NCBI RefSeq assembly: GCF_019175285.1
Contig: NC_056527.1
Location: forward strand, 114,552,738-114,616,737
DNA length: 64,000 nt
Reading direction: 5' to 3'
Source: Sceloporus undulatus
Lineage: Eukaryota > Chordata > Lepidosauria > Squamata > Phrynosomatidae
Below are positions 22,794 through 36,800 of the stretch, piece after piece. Position 1 is the first letter of the stretch. Each line of letters opens with the position of its first letter. The translations under genes were made by a program, and so were the position numbers. The notes beneath the pieces were generated by a model. That model made no database searches. It was not told the DNA's origin and worked only from the letters and a program-made list of their open reading frames with translations.

Positions 22794-25700
22794 ACAACGT
22801 GAAGGCACACAACAACAGATCACTGTTGGTGTGACTGTGGTGACTAATCCAACTGTAAGGACTTTCAGCCAAAGTGACATCTTTGTATTATTTTTACATT
22901 GCCTGTTAACCCTTTCAAATTGTTTTAACTTTCTTTAACAGTTTAAACCCTATTTTAAAGTTGAGCCTTTAACTATACTGTTATCACTGTAATTGTTAGG
23001 TTGCCTTGAGTCTCGGTGGTGGGGAAAAGAAGGGATAAAAATAAAGTTAATCAGCACCACCACCATCAGGCTGCATGGCTCAGGCAAGTGTGTTTATGTG
23101 TTTTTAACCACTACTCAAATAGGAAAATCAGCGTTACAAGCCTGTGTTTACAAGAAGAAAGACCAGAAGTGTTAGGTATCACTGTGAAATATCTTAAAAG
23201 CAACATTTGCACGAGCGAGGAGTTCAGAAGCAAGGACCTCTATTTAGCTAGCAATGTGGGAGCCATGCTTCCCTGCTACACAGAATTTTGCTTCATTCTT
23301 GGATCCGCAGTAATACATTGCTCCAGGAACACTGACTGCATAGTTCCCGCCCAGGCCAGCATGACTCTCTCCCATTTGACTGCTGATGCTGGCGCAGAAA
23401 GGAACTCCACCATTAGCCTCACTCTGTGAGGAGAGCCACAGGTTACAGAAGCAATGTGGGACCATGCTAAGTCACTTGAGGCAACTGAGGGATCCTTCTT
23501 GACTTCAGTGATAAATTAATTAGTACTCAAGGGGAGCAAATAGGATTTTATCAGTTAAGAGGACATTAAACTGTTCCAAGGCTTAAGTTACCCTTGTTCA
23601 ACATGGGGCCCTCCAGATGCATCAGACTACAAATTCCATGATCCTCAGGCAGTGTGGTCACTGACTATATCATCTGGAGATGCTGGGAGTTAAATCACAT
23701 GCAGAGCACATCAGATTAAACAGGGATGAACAATTATCAGGGGTTATGGGGTTGCATTGCCTCCCAGGAGACTCTGGAGGGCTGTACCCCCTTGAAAAGT
23801 ACACACACACAGTTATCCCTTGCTAACTGTGGGGGATCTGTTCCAGACCCCCCCCCCCATGCATAGCAAAAAAGTGAGACCTTAAGTCATTGGGCATGTG
23901 CGCCCATTCACAACATCATGCGCACAACCGCCCATTAAAAAAGCTGGGGTTTGCCATCTGCGGAAGCTCAAACTGCTGATAGCAAGCCTGCAGTTGGCGT
24001 GGGCACACTGTGTGTGTGTTGTTGTTGTGTGCTTTCAAGTTGTTTCCGACTAATGGTGATTGTAAGGCAAGCCTATCACGGGATTTTCTTGGCAAGTTTC
24101 TTCAGAGGTTTCCCATTGCCATCCTCTAAGGCGGAGGGTGAAAGAGTGTGGATTTGCATGGCCGAGATGGGATTCAAACCCTGGTCTCCCAGTTCCTAGT
24201 CCAATGCTGAAACCACTTCACCACACTAATAGCATGTGTGTGTGTGTGTACACGCACACACACATATACATGCTTCCAGGGAAGCACCTGCAGTGTTTTC
24301 AGCCACCTTTGGGAAAAGTTAGGGCCAGGAGAAATATTCTCCCCAACAGGAAGTGACCAGGAAATTAATTGCAGGTCACTTCCTGTTGGGGGGAAAAGGG
24401 CCTCTCAGAGACCTAAAAAGGTCCTTCCTGGATTGTCTAGAGCAGGCTTGCACAACATATGGGCCAGAGGCCGCATGTGGCCCACCAAAGGATTTCAGGT
24501 GGCCCGCAAGGATGTGGAACAACTTCAAGGCTGCTCCACTGCTTGGCCTTCTTCTGAGGAGAAGGCCAGGCAGCAGAGGAGGAAGAGGATGGGCAAATGC
24601 TTGCGAGCAAGGCTCTTCCACCATCTGGCTTTTTCCTGAGGAGGCCGGGTGCTGGCAGCGGAGGAAGATGGACAAATACCTGCCTTACAAGGGTCCTCTG
24701 TTGTCAGGCTTTCTCCTGAGTAGAAGGCCGGGTGAGTGATGATGGGTGGACACTTGCAATGCTCCTTAGCTGCTCAGCCTTCTCTTTAGGAAAATGCCAG
24801 GGAGAGGGGGAGAAGGGTGGAATTATTATTAATAATGTTAACTATTAATGAATAATTGTTAATTAATATTTAATTTAAACCTATCTGCAGCCCGAAGAAG
24901 TTACCCTATTTGAATTTTGGCCCCTTCCTATTGCCAAGTCGTGAAGGTCTTCTCTTGAGGGCATCTGGGGGCACGATGAGATTTCTTTTAAAAACTTATT
25001 TTTATTTTGCAAAAGCCAGGGAGGAATCATCTGAGGTTTGCATGCTGCACTTTCCCCATCCCTTAGGTTGAGGGAAGCTGATCTGGGAAGAACCCCCTGC
25101 TAGGTGAGCCTAAGATGCCAGTTTGAGAACCCTCTCTCTTTTCTCCATGGTGTTCAATGACTCAGTCCCAATAGATCCACTTTATTCCTGAACAGCAGGT
25201 TCCACTGGAAATGAGGGGGCAGGTGGGGTAGACTCCCAAACCCCTATATCAACGTACCCCTCAGTCTGAGCAAGGCTGAGGGGCTGGACTGAACCAGGTT
25301 TGTACACAAACTAGGTTTCCCCCCCCAAACAGATTCCATGCCCCTCTCATCAATAAATGAAAATGTAGGGAGAAACCCCTCTGTTTAAGCTACAGCAAGA
25401 ACCACCCACCCCCAGGAGATAGTGCAACTGATTTTTTTCCTTTAAAAATTATATTAAAACAACAGAAAAATAGATATAGATAACAACTTAGGACAAGCGC
25501 TCCAGGTACCCTCTCACACCTGGGGCAGGGTCTTCTGTTCAGCCAATCGCACCTCAGTGTGTGCGCTGTATCTAGGCAACGGTTGGTCCAATCGGAATGA
25601 GCCCTCCCTGGCCTGAAAGGTGCGTGCTTGGTTGGGTTGGGTGACAAGAGAGGAGGTGGTGGTTGGCTGGTTGGTGGTAGGTAGGAACCTAGCGCTTGGC

Positions 25701-28700
25701 TGGTGGTCGGAGTCAAGTGTCCCGGAAGAGAGAGGGCGAGACAGAAGCACCTCCCGCAACTGGCAAGGTGGAAGGGGAGGCTCAAGGCAGCAGTTCTTGG
25801 CAGGCAGAGACTGGGACCAATGGAGAGTGAAGCACCGCCACATGGCAGAAGTCCCATACATGGTGGGGGGGCTACAACCAATGGAAAACGCCAGCAAGCA
25901 CAGTGGAGGAATAAATCACAAATTGGGCAGAGTCCGAACAACAGGTGGAAGCGGGATAACTGAAAACTGAGAGTCCAGGTAAGGCAACAACAGAAGCCAA
26001 CGACTGGGAGAGTTCCATATTCGGAGGACCCTAGGCAAACTAAGTCCTCTTAGGCAATACTTTGCAGTTCCAGAGAACTCGGTGGACATGCAAGTTCTCA
26101 ACATCTGGCAGAGAAAACCCAGGACTTGTGAAAGAAAACCCTGCAGTTGGGCAACAAAGTCCACAAAAACTTGCCATTCTGCTCACCAGGACAGAGGAGA
26201 TGGCCAATCCCTCCTTCAGAAAGCCGCCAGAGTCCAATCCCATAATCAGCGAAGGAACTGTTGGAGAAATCAGGCTCCCAGGAGTTGGAGGTCACTGAAT
26301 GGGACCCTCCTTCATGTGGGACTGAGCACGATGGAGAAGTCCTACGAATGCTGTGGCCTCCAAAAGCTGTCTCAAGCTCCCAAGGTAGCAAGGGAAGTTC
26401 TCCAAGTCTTCTCCTTGCTGCGGAATGGACCAGAAAAATCACAGCAACCATTTCATGGGAGGAGACTTGGCTTTCTCAGACAATAGTTTAGAATGCATGA
26501 AGACTTTACAGATGCTCTTGTGGAAACCTTGTTGACAGGAGATACAGGTATTTCAAACACATGGCAGCGACAGGGATCAGCATCAAGTAGACAGTAGGAG
26601 GCTGAGAAGTACTAGGCCAAGTTCTCTGGTTCTTGGACACTTAGGCCTGTGAAATTTTCAGCCAGAAAGGATTTATAGCAGCACTCTTCTGAACTGAATG
26701 CAAGCACTGTTCTGTGGGTCAACAGAACTCCACTTGGTAACTGGAAGCAAGATCATGGAGCATGAGAGACCCACAGGGCGTATGGGTCTCTCACAGGCAT
26801 GTTCCTTTGCAGAGCTCTCTAGTTCTGGAGCCAAGGAGTTTGTCGTAGAGCAAAAATCAGTGGCAGGAAAGGCCTAAGCTGGGCAGACAAAAAGACGAGT
26901 CTCCAAATTTCTCATCCACCTCTGTGTGTACCTGCATGCAGCCTGTTCAAGTATGTTCGCGCTCTCTCTCTCCGGTTCTCTCTCTCTCTCTCTCTGTCTT
27001 TCGCACTCCCGGTGGATTGGTGCCTCTTTAAAACGGGGATCAGAACAAACGAGTCCAGAGGAGAATGTCAACGGGATTGTGGGGGGAAGCTAGCTTTAGG
27101 GTGAGGAGGAAGCAAGGTCTGTCCCCACCCTCCCCTCTTCTCAGCGGCAAGGAAAGCAGGGTCTCATAGGGGTGTGTGTGTGCTTGTGTGTGCGCGTGCC
27201 CCCACATATGACTCCCCAAACAGCCCTGCCCATACCCTGGCCATGAGCCCTCCCTTTGATGGAACAGATGGAAAGGACCAGCTTTTCACCCTAGCTCAGG
27301 GTGAGAAAAGTTATTTGGTGGGAAATATAGGGCTGGGAGGAGTGTGGGCAGAAGAAAATTGTCCATAAAGTGACTTTCAGCAAACAAGTATCTAAACCTC
27401 CCAAAATTCAGGGGTTTGCTCATTAACACCAAGAGCCAGGCTTAAGGGTAGGATGGGCTTGGGTTATCACTATCTTGTAAATTCATGCAGCCAACATAAT
27501 TTACATTTATACCAACCCTTGGCTTAAGGCAGAGGGAAGTGCTCAAATTCAGAATTCTGTGCCCAAGAAAACCAAACTGTCCACCAAGTAAAGCTGATCT
27601 CCAAAACAAACTCTGAATATAAATTATGCAAGCTGAGCAAGTCTGCACAATTTTTTTTTACTTTGTACAACTCAGTCCATTCTCCTGTGCATAATTTGTT
27701 CTGCCTTTTATTAGCCACAGGAAGGGGCCAGAAATGTTGCAGAGTACTTAAATCCTGCCCCATCCCTCCACCTGGCCAGAAGGTTTGCTCAGCCATTGCT
27801 CTGGCATTTATTCCCCACACACATTCACACATTTCTTGTCACAGCCACGAGAGAGCTAGAAACTTGCTTCTGTTTTCCAAACAAAAACAAAAGCTGAGCT
27901 TCTTCAGAAGCCATCACCAGTGGACTCTCACACCCCCCCCCCAATTCATTGCAAAACTGCAGCACACACAAACACACAGAGCCCTGGCTTAACACTTCCT
28001 GGTGCTAAAGGGGATAAAAGATGAGGGGAGGCTTTGGGGAGGGTGTCAGACAACAGGGCAGCTCTTTCCCACTTTGAGTTTGTAAAGAAACTATGGGCTA
28101 GCCAAGCATCCAGCCCTCATCTGAGGAAATCTATGACTCACAAACTCCTCCTATTCCCACAGCAGGACTGGAAAGGTTCATGGCCCACTGCTCCTAAGGG
28201 TGCCCTCCCCAGGCGTGCCCTTATGCACCTTTTCACTTCCCCCATTTCCTGCAACTGGCTACCCCTCTGCACCCTGGGGTCCCCTCACGCATGTGCCAAG
28301 GAGAGCCCCAACACACTACCTCTTTCTTGTCCTCATCTTCAGGGCCTGCGTCAGGGCCAGGGGGCTCTGCAGATGGGTGTTCGTCGGGGCCGGGCTCGGG
28401 GCCCTCGCTCTCGGGACGGGGATCAGACGGCTCCATGGACACCTCTTGCTTCTCCTCACTGTATGGAGAGAGGGAGAGGCAGTCACTGCTGGCTGGTGGG
28501 AGGGGGCTTTCAAGGATTGCCCCCCTTCTCTAGTCAGGTGGGCAGGTGATCCCCAGAGCTAAGGCAACTCAGCCTCCCTCCCCACTTTAGACCACCCTAT
28601 GAAACTGGTCCCCATATTCACACACTAAATCTCCACCCTGTGGAAGTGCTCCCTTTCAGTTAAACAGCATTTCTGTCTCCTTGCCTCCTCTTCTACCCCT

Positions 28701-30722
28701 CCAAAGAAAAAATATTTTTTCCAACCCACTTTCCCCCACTGCCATCTTTGCCTTCCACAAACTCCATCTGGGATCCTTCCACCTGCACCCCAGCCAAGCT
28801 TAACCCGCTCCAAACAGTGCTCTTAAACATGTGAAAAGTGTTTTTCTGTTATCCAAAGTGTCAATCACAGCCTGTTTCCACACATCTGGAGTTGGGGGCG
28901 GCGGCGGTGGGGGTGGAATCAGAAAACTGCAGCTGGCATAAGAGACCTAAACTGGGTCTATCTCCACTCATCCTACTTTTAAGGCAACAGCCACAGCTTC
29001 TAAAATAACAGCAGATTTCTAGAACTACAGAAACCCTCCTCTTGACTTCACTACCACTGGTCATTTCCCCATTCTTGTGTGTTTTTACTACAGTTCCCAG
29101 AATCCCCAGTCAAAAGGCTACGAGTCATGCTGGTTGGGAATTCTGGGAGCTGTAGTAAAAAACAAAAAGAATGCTTCAAGATCTGGATATTCCCTTCCCC
29201 AAAATGTTGCCTCAGGCTGCATCTTCCACACCACAAGGCTGCACTCATAGGTGCCAGCCAGGGTTGCCCCAGGGTCTGGGGGGCACCAGCCTACCAAAGG
29301 CCACAGAATGGCCGACAAAACCCAGGAGAAGTTAACCCTGTCGGGCAAGGAGAGAAAAGGACGATGGACAACTGAGGCAGGCTAGAAAGGCAGAAGAGAC
29401 GCAGGCACGCTTTTGGGAAAGAGGGGAGAAGACATGTGGGGTCCTGACCCAGGAAAATGCAGGGAAGAGAACCTGGAAGAATGGGAAAGAGAAAGAGGAG
29501 CAGGAAAGACACAACCATCAGAGAAATATCTGCAGAAGGATGTTTGGGGGGGGGAGATGCTGATGCTGAACATTGGAGGGCATACAGATAGGGGAGGGGG
29601 GTGAGGGAAAATGAACCAAAAATGCAGCAAATTCAGGTCTGGAAGAATGGAAAGAAAAAGAGAGAGAGAGAGAGGAGGAAAGGGAAGGGAAGCAAGGTGA
29701 AGAAGGAGAGTGACCCTGTCACAGAAGGGGATGGATGGGGAAGAGAAGGAAAGCAAGGGCTGGGAAAGAAAATGGATGGCAGAGGGGCTCCTGGAGGAGG
29801 AGGCAGAAAGAAAGGGGGAGGAAGGGAGCAGCGAGGCTGGGAGAGGAAGGAAGGAAGGAAAGAAAGAAAGAGGCAAACAAGCGAGCAACCGGGGGAGGGG
29901 TGGAGGAGGCGAATGAATGGATGGAGAGAAAGGAGGGAAAGAGAAAGGGGGATGGGAGGAAAAATACCAGTATGGAAGGAGGAGGAGGGAGAAAGTGAGG
30001 ATGGCGCAAAGGAAGGGAAGGAAAGAGGAATGAATGAATGGAGGGACGGAGGCGTCCAGGCCTGGCCTCCCGGTCTCACCCTCCCTTGCTCTCGGAGAGC
30101 AGCATGGCCGGGCCTGGCTTCCTCCTCCTCCTCCTCCTCCTCCTCCTCTCGCCTAGGAAGCGCCGCAGGGAGCAGAGGACCAAGGGCCGCCAGGAGGAGG
30201 ACGAAGGAGAGGCGCCGAGGACACAGCGGCAGAGCCACCGAGGGGCGGCGGAGCCATCTTGCCGCTGCCTGCCTCCTTCCCAGCAGCCCCCGGGAGGATG
30301 GACTTTGGGGGGAGGGGGGGGGAGAGGAAGAAGGCGCCAAAGAGGAGGGATGGAGGGAGGAAGAAGGGCTCTCTGCAGCAGCAGCAGCAGCATCCCAGCC
30401 CCACCTGGACTCTCCCTCTCCGCCAAAGGCAGGGAAATGGAGGGCAGGGCCCAAGAAAAGCCACTCATCTGGAGACACAGCCATTCCTTAGGCTGCCATG
30501 GTCCACTTTGGAGAACTACGGCCCTGGCTCAGTGCTAAGGCATCCTGGGAACTGTACACACTGCAGAAAGAACCCCGTTTGAGAGCACTTTAACTGCCAT
30601 GGCTCAATGCTATGGAGTTTAAGGGGATTGTGTTGTTTTATCTTTTGTACATTTTATATGGTTATTGTTGCTAATGTATTTTGTGATTGTAACCCGCCTC
30701 GATCCTCTGGAAGAGGTAGCCC

Positions 30723-30776
<54 letters not shown>

Positions 30777-30782
30777 GTGTGT

Positions 30783-30833
<51 letters not shown>

Positions 30834-33800
30834 TCACAAGAGTAGTTCCCACAATTCCCCTGCACTGAACCAGGGCAGTTAAAGCACTCTCAAACTGGAT
30901 TATTTCTACAAGTGTTTTGGACCTTTGTGAGACATTGAGCCTTCTCTGTCCGAAAGCTCAAGTTCCCAGGATTCCCTAGCACTGAGTCTGGGCAGTTAAA
31001 GTGGTCTCAAACTGGACTATTTCTGCAGTATGTTTTGGATCACAGAGATAAAGCCACGCTTCTTAAACTGCACCACAACTGCAAAAATTATAATCCAGTT
31101 TGAGACCACTTTAACTGCCTTGGCTCAATGCTATGGAATCCACAGAATTCCACAGCACTGAGCCATGGCAGTTAAAATGGTCTCAAACCAGATTGTTTCT
31201 GCAGTGTGGATGCAGCCTGAGTCATGCTTGGAATGGAGGATACTTTGGACATTCCTCCTGGACAGATAGGTGAAATGGAGGGGGGGGGGGGAGGCAGAAA
31301 TCCAACAGTAGCAGCCCCTATGGAGGGGAAAGGGGGCTTTTCAGGCTCTGAAAAAGCAGGGTGGCCCAGTTTATATACATCAGCAGAGCCCCAAGCAGCT
31401 ACTGTCAGCAGTGGATTAATTCATTCATTCCCAGGGTGATTGGATGTCCTCCTTTTTCTAGGACATGTCCTCTCTTTCATCCTTCCATTTAGCTCAAAGT
31501 GAAAAATGCTTTGGAATCCCTCCTGAATTCCATAACAATCTCCATTTTGAGCCAAATGGCTAAGAAGTATGGATTTATCTTTATATGAGTATTTTTAGCT
31601 TTTATTCGGTCATGTCCAACATTTTCTTTGAATGCCCTACGTTTTGCAGTGCCTCCTCCTTTGCGGTGAAGGCTACTGGTCACTGTTCATTTCAGGATAA
31701 CAACTGTTCTAGGGTAGCGCTTGCACTACAAAAATAATGCAATGTGAAGTCGAAGGCTTTCATGGCCGGCATCCATGGTTTTTAGTGGGTTTTTTGGGCT
31801 ATGTGGCCATGTTCTAGAAGAAAATCTGCTAGAACATGGCCACATAGCCCGAAAAACCCACTAGAAACCAAAAATAATGCAGTCTTCACACCACTTTTAA
31901 CTGCTACAGCTCTGTGCTATGGGAGACTGGGACTTGTAGTTTGTTGAGGTATCAGAGTTCTCTGGCACAGCTAAATCAGTGGCACTCAAATTATTTACCC
32001 CTGGGACCCCTCCTCTACATGGGGATGTCACACACACACCAATTCACTGTTGTATATGAATTAAAATATTTGCTTTCTTTAGTGTGTGTACTTTCATTCC
32101 CATGTTTATGTATATTCACATTTTAATATTTTGTAAGAAAATAGCAATAAAATTAGAGCAGATTTATTTAAGGAGATTCAATATTTAACATAACGTTTGT
32201 GTACATTTTACACACAGAAAAGTTTGGGAAGGAGGGAAGAGGAAGGGCCTCCAAGTTTCGCCACCCCTCCTTGAGCAACTCTCCCACCTCACTGTTTCAG
32301 AATCACTGGGCTAAATATCTCAGAAAACCACAAATCCCAGAATTCCATAGCACTTCGCTATAGTGGTGTCAAGCTACATTATTTCTGCAGTGCAGATGCA
32401 GCCTTTGGTGTGCAAAGGATTTCCCCCTCCAAAGTTTCCACTTCTTTTCTGCAGTGCAGATGCACCCTAAGACCACACTAAATTATTTTTTTGCCCTCCA
32501 ATTGGAAATTTCCATTCCTTTCCCCATGCCCATCCTAGTGTACGCTGGAGCAGATGATTCTCAACCAAATCAGGTCCCTTCTGCCTTGAAACTACCCTCC
32601 CCGTCAAATTAGCCCCCTCGAAATGAAATATGTCCAAGCAAAAGGAGTTGTTGTTAAAGTAGGTCCCTGCAGCCAAGCTGGGGCAAAGCCCTATCTCCTA
32701 GACAGAGTAGAACACCAAGCACAGAGTAAGCACTGTGTAAACACCATATTTTCCTATTGGAACTGGCTAGTTTGACCAAAGGGGTTACTCCAGAAGATCC
32801 AGAGCTGCTATCCCCCTTCCTCATGCAGGGACCTTTAAGACAAAGCTGTTCATTTATCTATTTCCAACTACACCTTAGTTAAGTATCTTGGGCTATTCAA
32901 GACACTATCTTCTTAAAACGGAATCATTTTGAGATCCTGGATGTGACAGTAGAAATGGAGAAAGGTCCAGTCTGATTACATTAAAATGATCAGATACAAT
33001 TCAAGGGGTGGGGGGAACCTCACTGTAGTTTGGTTCAAGGAGTAACATGCAGTGTTAACTTTCTAAATCAAGTGATGCAGGAGTTCATGTTAATCTGAAC
33101 ATCATCAGTCTTTGGTCACAGAAACTCTTACACAGCGCACTGTGCACATGCCTCTGTTGTCCAAAATGGTGGCCTGTGCACTGGTGCCACGGTTCACAGC
33201 AAGTTGTCAGGACAGTTGTCTATGAGCACAAATATGGTATCAGTACTTGGCATATGAGGGAGGGAAGCCCAGCCAGTCCCTCACTTCAGATACTGTAATT
33301 TAAGACATGCTGCCACTGGTCCAAAACACACTGCAGAAATAATCCAGTTTGAGACTGCTTTAACTACCCTGGCTCAGTGCTAGGAAACCCTGGGAACTGT
33401 AGTTTGTTGTGGCACCAGAACTCTGACAGAGAAGGTTCAGTGTCTAACAAAACTAGTTCTCAGAATTCCCTAGCACTGAGCCAGGGCAGTTAAAGCGGTC
33501 TCAAACTTGATTATTTTTGCACTGTGTTTTGGATCTTTGTCCAAGGGCCAATTTAAACTAGTTTTTAAAAAAGGCTTTGTGTGTTGAGTACTGTGGTGTT
33601 ATTTAACATCTCTGTCACGTCTGGGTCTGGAGCTGACCTCCACTCACTTGTCGGGTGCTTTGTTCAAAAGTAGTGTACGGTGTCGAGACTTGCCCAGCCT
33701 CTCACTTGCACCTACCACCCAGACCTCTTCTTAGCCTTGATACTTACCTTTTGCTGGGCTGCTGTTGCTCAGGAGGGTGCTGGGGCTCCCAGGCTGGCAC

Positions 33801-36800
33801 CTCGTTGTCTGGGCCAGAAACCTCCATGGGAGAGGGAGGCTCTGGACTGTCCTGTGGAGGGAAAGGCCTAGTTTAGCAGGAAGAGACCACACAGACAGGG
33901 TTTCACAATCTCCACTTTTTGTAGGCAACTCCCCTGCAAGCACCCACCAAGAGCTCTGAAAAAGGTCTGGAGGAATTACAACTCCCTGAATCCTCCACTG
34001 GCCATGCTGGCTGGGGATTTGGGAAGCTAAAGCCCAAAGCAAGTTCCCACCATCAGGGCTAGCCTGAAGGAAGAGACTCCTCCCTCCATAACTGTCATCC
34101 TTCGGCCTATGAGGGAGTGACCAGGCAGGCCCAGCTCCATCAGGGCTAGCCTGAAGAAGAGTCCGCCCTCTAGTCCATCTGCCTTGGTCCAGGCCTCACA
34201 GGGAGAGAAGAACCACTGGACCTCATCCCCTTTCCCACCACCATTCCCTTCTCCTTTTGTGTCATGTCTTTTAAATTGTAAGCCTGAGGGCAGGGAACTG
34301 TATAATTAAAAATAATAATTGTAAGCCGCTCTGATAGCCATAAGGGCTGAAGGGCGGGGTATAAATACCATAAATAAATAAATAAAATTTCCATCTCTGA
34401 CCTCCTCCTACTCCAAAGAGGAGCTAAAGTGGAGATGACACCCTGACAGAAGAAACCCTCCCCCATTTCCATCCCCTCTATTCCGTACTCGCTCTGGAAC
34501 TGTGCTCTCCAACTCCATGTCATGGTGCTGCTGCTCTTGGACATGGCTGGGGTGTTTCAGGGGGTCCGAAAGTGGAGAATGAGTGGCTACTTTTTCCTCT
34601 TCCTGGGGACTTGATGACTTGTCTTGCTGGGCCGGGGGGCTGCTATGAGAGAGAGTCTCCTGCAGCGGAGAGGGCTCTTTGGTGTGAGCGTAGCTGGTAC
34701 TGTCTCTTGATACTTCAGGGCTGCGAGACTGGAATCAGAAGGAGAGAATCTTAGAGACAGAAAGCTCAAGCATACCTGCTTGGGGATGGCCACTCAAGAA
34801 ATCAGAAACCAGAAATGGGTGGAAGCAAGATGTGGGGAAGGCATCAAAATAAATCTATTTTAGTTCATTAACTAAGTGAGCTTGTCAATCAACTGGATGA
34901 TTAAATCTACATAAGTGTGTGTCCAAGAAAAGACTCCAAAGCTGGGGGGGAAAGCTTATTTTGTTTGTTTTCAAAAGGTTTGCTGATATAGACCAATCAT
35001 GATTCTTGAAAGGGTATTCCCTTTCTCCCTGATTTTCTCACGCAGGATGGAATGTACCTCTTGAGTTGGTTTCACCATCTGCAGTTTTTATATACACTTG
35101 AACTTTTTTTTTAAAAAACTGATTAATTTGGAAATACGAACGTTGGTACTTACCCATGATACGTTCATTTCCAGCAGGTGTTGGAACTGTGTGCCATTCA
35201 GATGTCATTATTGCGATTCCCAACATTCCTCTCCTCAGGCTACACTGGTTAAGGTAACTGGGTAGTTCAACCACCTCTGGAGGGCTTAATAATTCCTACT
35301 CCCTATCTAAAGAATGACATCTAAAAGTCTGCATAGGAACTTTAATGTCTATGCAATAGAACAGGTACTTTTTAAAAAGGCATTCCAGTGTGGTGTAATG
35401 GTGTAAGTGTTGGAGTAGGACTCTGGAAAACAGTGGGTTCAAATTCCTGCTCAGTTGTGGAACCCCATGAGAGACCGGGCAAATCACATTCTATCAGTCT
35501 CAGAGAAAGGCAGTGGCAAACCTCCTCCAGAAAAATCTTGCCAAGAAAACCCTAGCACAGAGTCACCATAAGGAGTTGATTTGAAGGCACAGAACAACTA
35601 CAAAAGGTGGGTAACTCCGGGTACCGTTTTCTTCCTTGGAATTTTCCAGAAATTTTCCATGGACTACACAAAATTTAAAAATAAACACAGAACAGAACCC
35701 AGATTGTGCTGTAAGTCCACTTCTGGCTTTGAAAAATGCCTATTTTACATTAAACTCTGTGTGTGTTCTGTGTGTCCTGAATAGCAACCTGGCCACCAAC
35801 TGAATTACTCCCTCATTGAATATGCTGTTACTGTATTTGCTTGTTTTTTTGTATATTTTAATGTATGATTTTTAATAGTTACTTGTTTAATGTTTATGGG
35901 GAGGGTGGGAATTATTGGGACATGGGGTTTGTATGGATGTTTTAACTGTAAGCCGCCTCAATTGTCACTGACAGAGAGGCGGGGTCTAAATAAAAATTAT
36001 TATGTGTGTGTGTTGCATCTGTTTTAACAGGAAATCAACAATTCCCACCTTTTTAATCAGAAAAAGGATGATCAGACTGAGTATGAGTGAGTTGGGGCCA
36101 CGAAAATACCTTAACAGGAGTCCCAGGGTTGCCCTATGTCCAGCCCTGCTTTAAAATGACTTCTGCTCCCACCCTACTCATCCTGTTTAAATATCATTTC
36201 CTTTCTAATACAGTACAGCCCTTGGGATGCTTATTTTTTTATGTTGCTCAAAGAAAGCATTCCTTGTTCCCTTCCACACATCAGGAGTTGAAAAGTTTGG
36301 CGAGAGGCAAGTGAGGAACCTCTGAGGCCTAGAAGAATCTAAAGGGCTAAGTTCCCTCCTGATCGGCCTGAGATTGATTTGCCCCAGTTGGAAACGCCTG
36401 TTTGCTTTTGAAGGTGGAACTTGCCTCGGGCCAGAAATTCTTTCAGCCCCCTGCTGCTGCTTCAAACAAGACTCCTGCCATCTTGACAGAAACACCAAGT
36501 TCAAGCAGTGTATTACTAGCCGTGGGTTCTTCTGAGCTTTGCTTGAATAGGTTTGCTGTCCACAAGTCAGGGAAGGAACTGGAATGAGCAGCAACTACAC
36601 TGGTGGCACCAGGAAGAAAAGTGTTGGAAATACATCTAGAAAAGTTTAGGCTGTTTGGGGAATGGGATAATTCCCAGTAAGAGTAAATTGACTCAAGATT
36701 CCAATACAAGGGTCTTGAGATTAGCTAAACTGTTTTTTTAAAAAGTTTTTGCCATGATGGCAGCAGCTGCCCAGAGGCCCTGGAAGGAGCCAAGCAATGC

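Noticed and set aside
25390-25941. 183-codon minus-strand frame in an ACIN1 intron
   Set aside because: Pro/Ser/Leu-rich, no recognised homology, no supporting splice or poly(A) signals.
29601-30491. 296-codon plus-strand and 283-codon minus-strand open frames
   Set aside because: They read through the purine tract and give only Gly/Glu/Arg/Lys or Ser/Pro/Leu runs with no domain; the composition alone removes stops.
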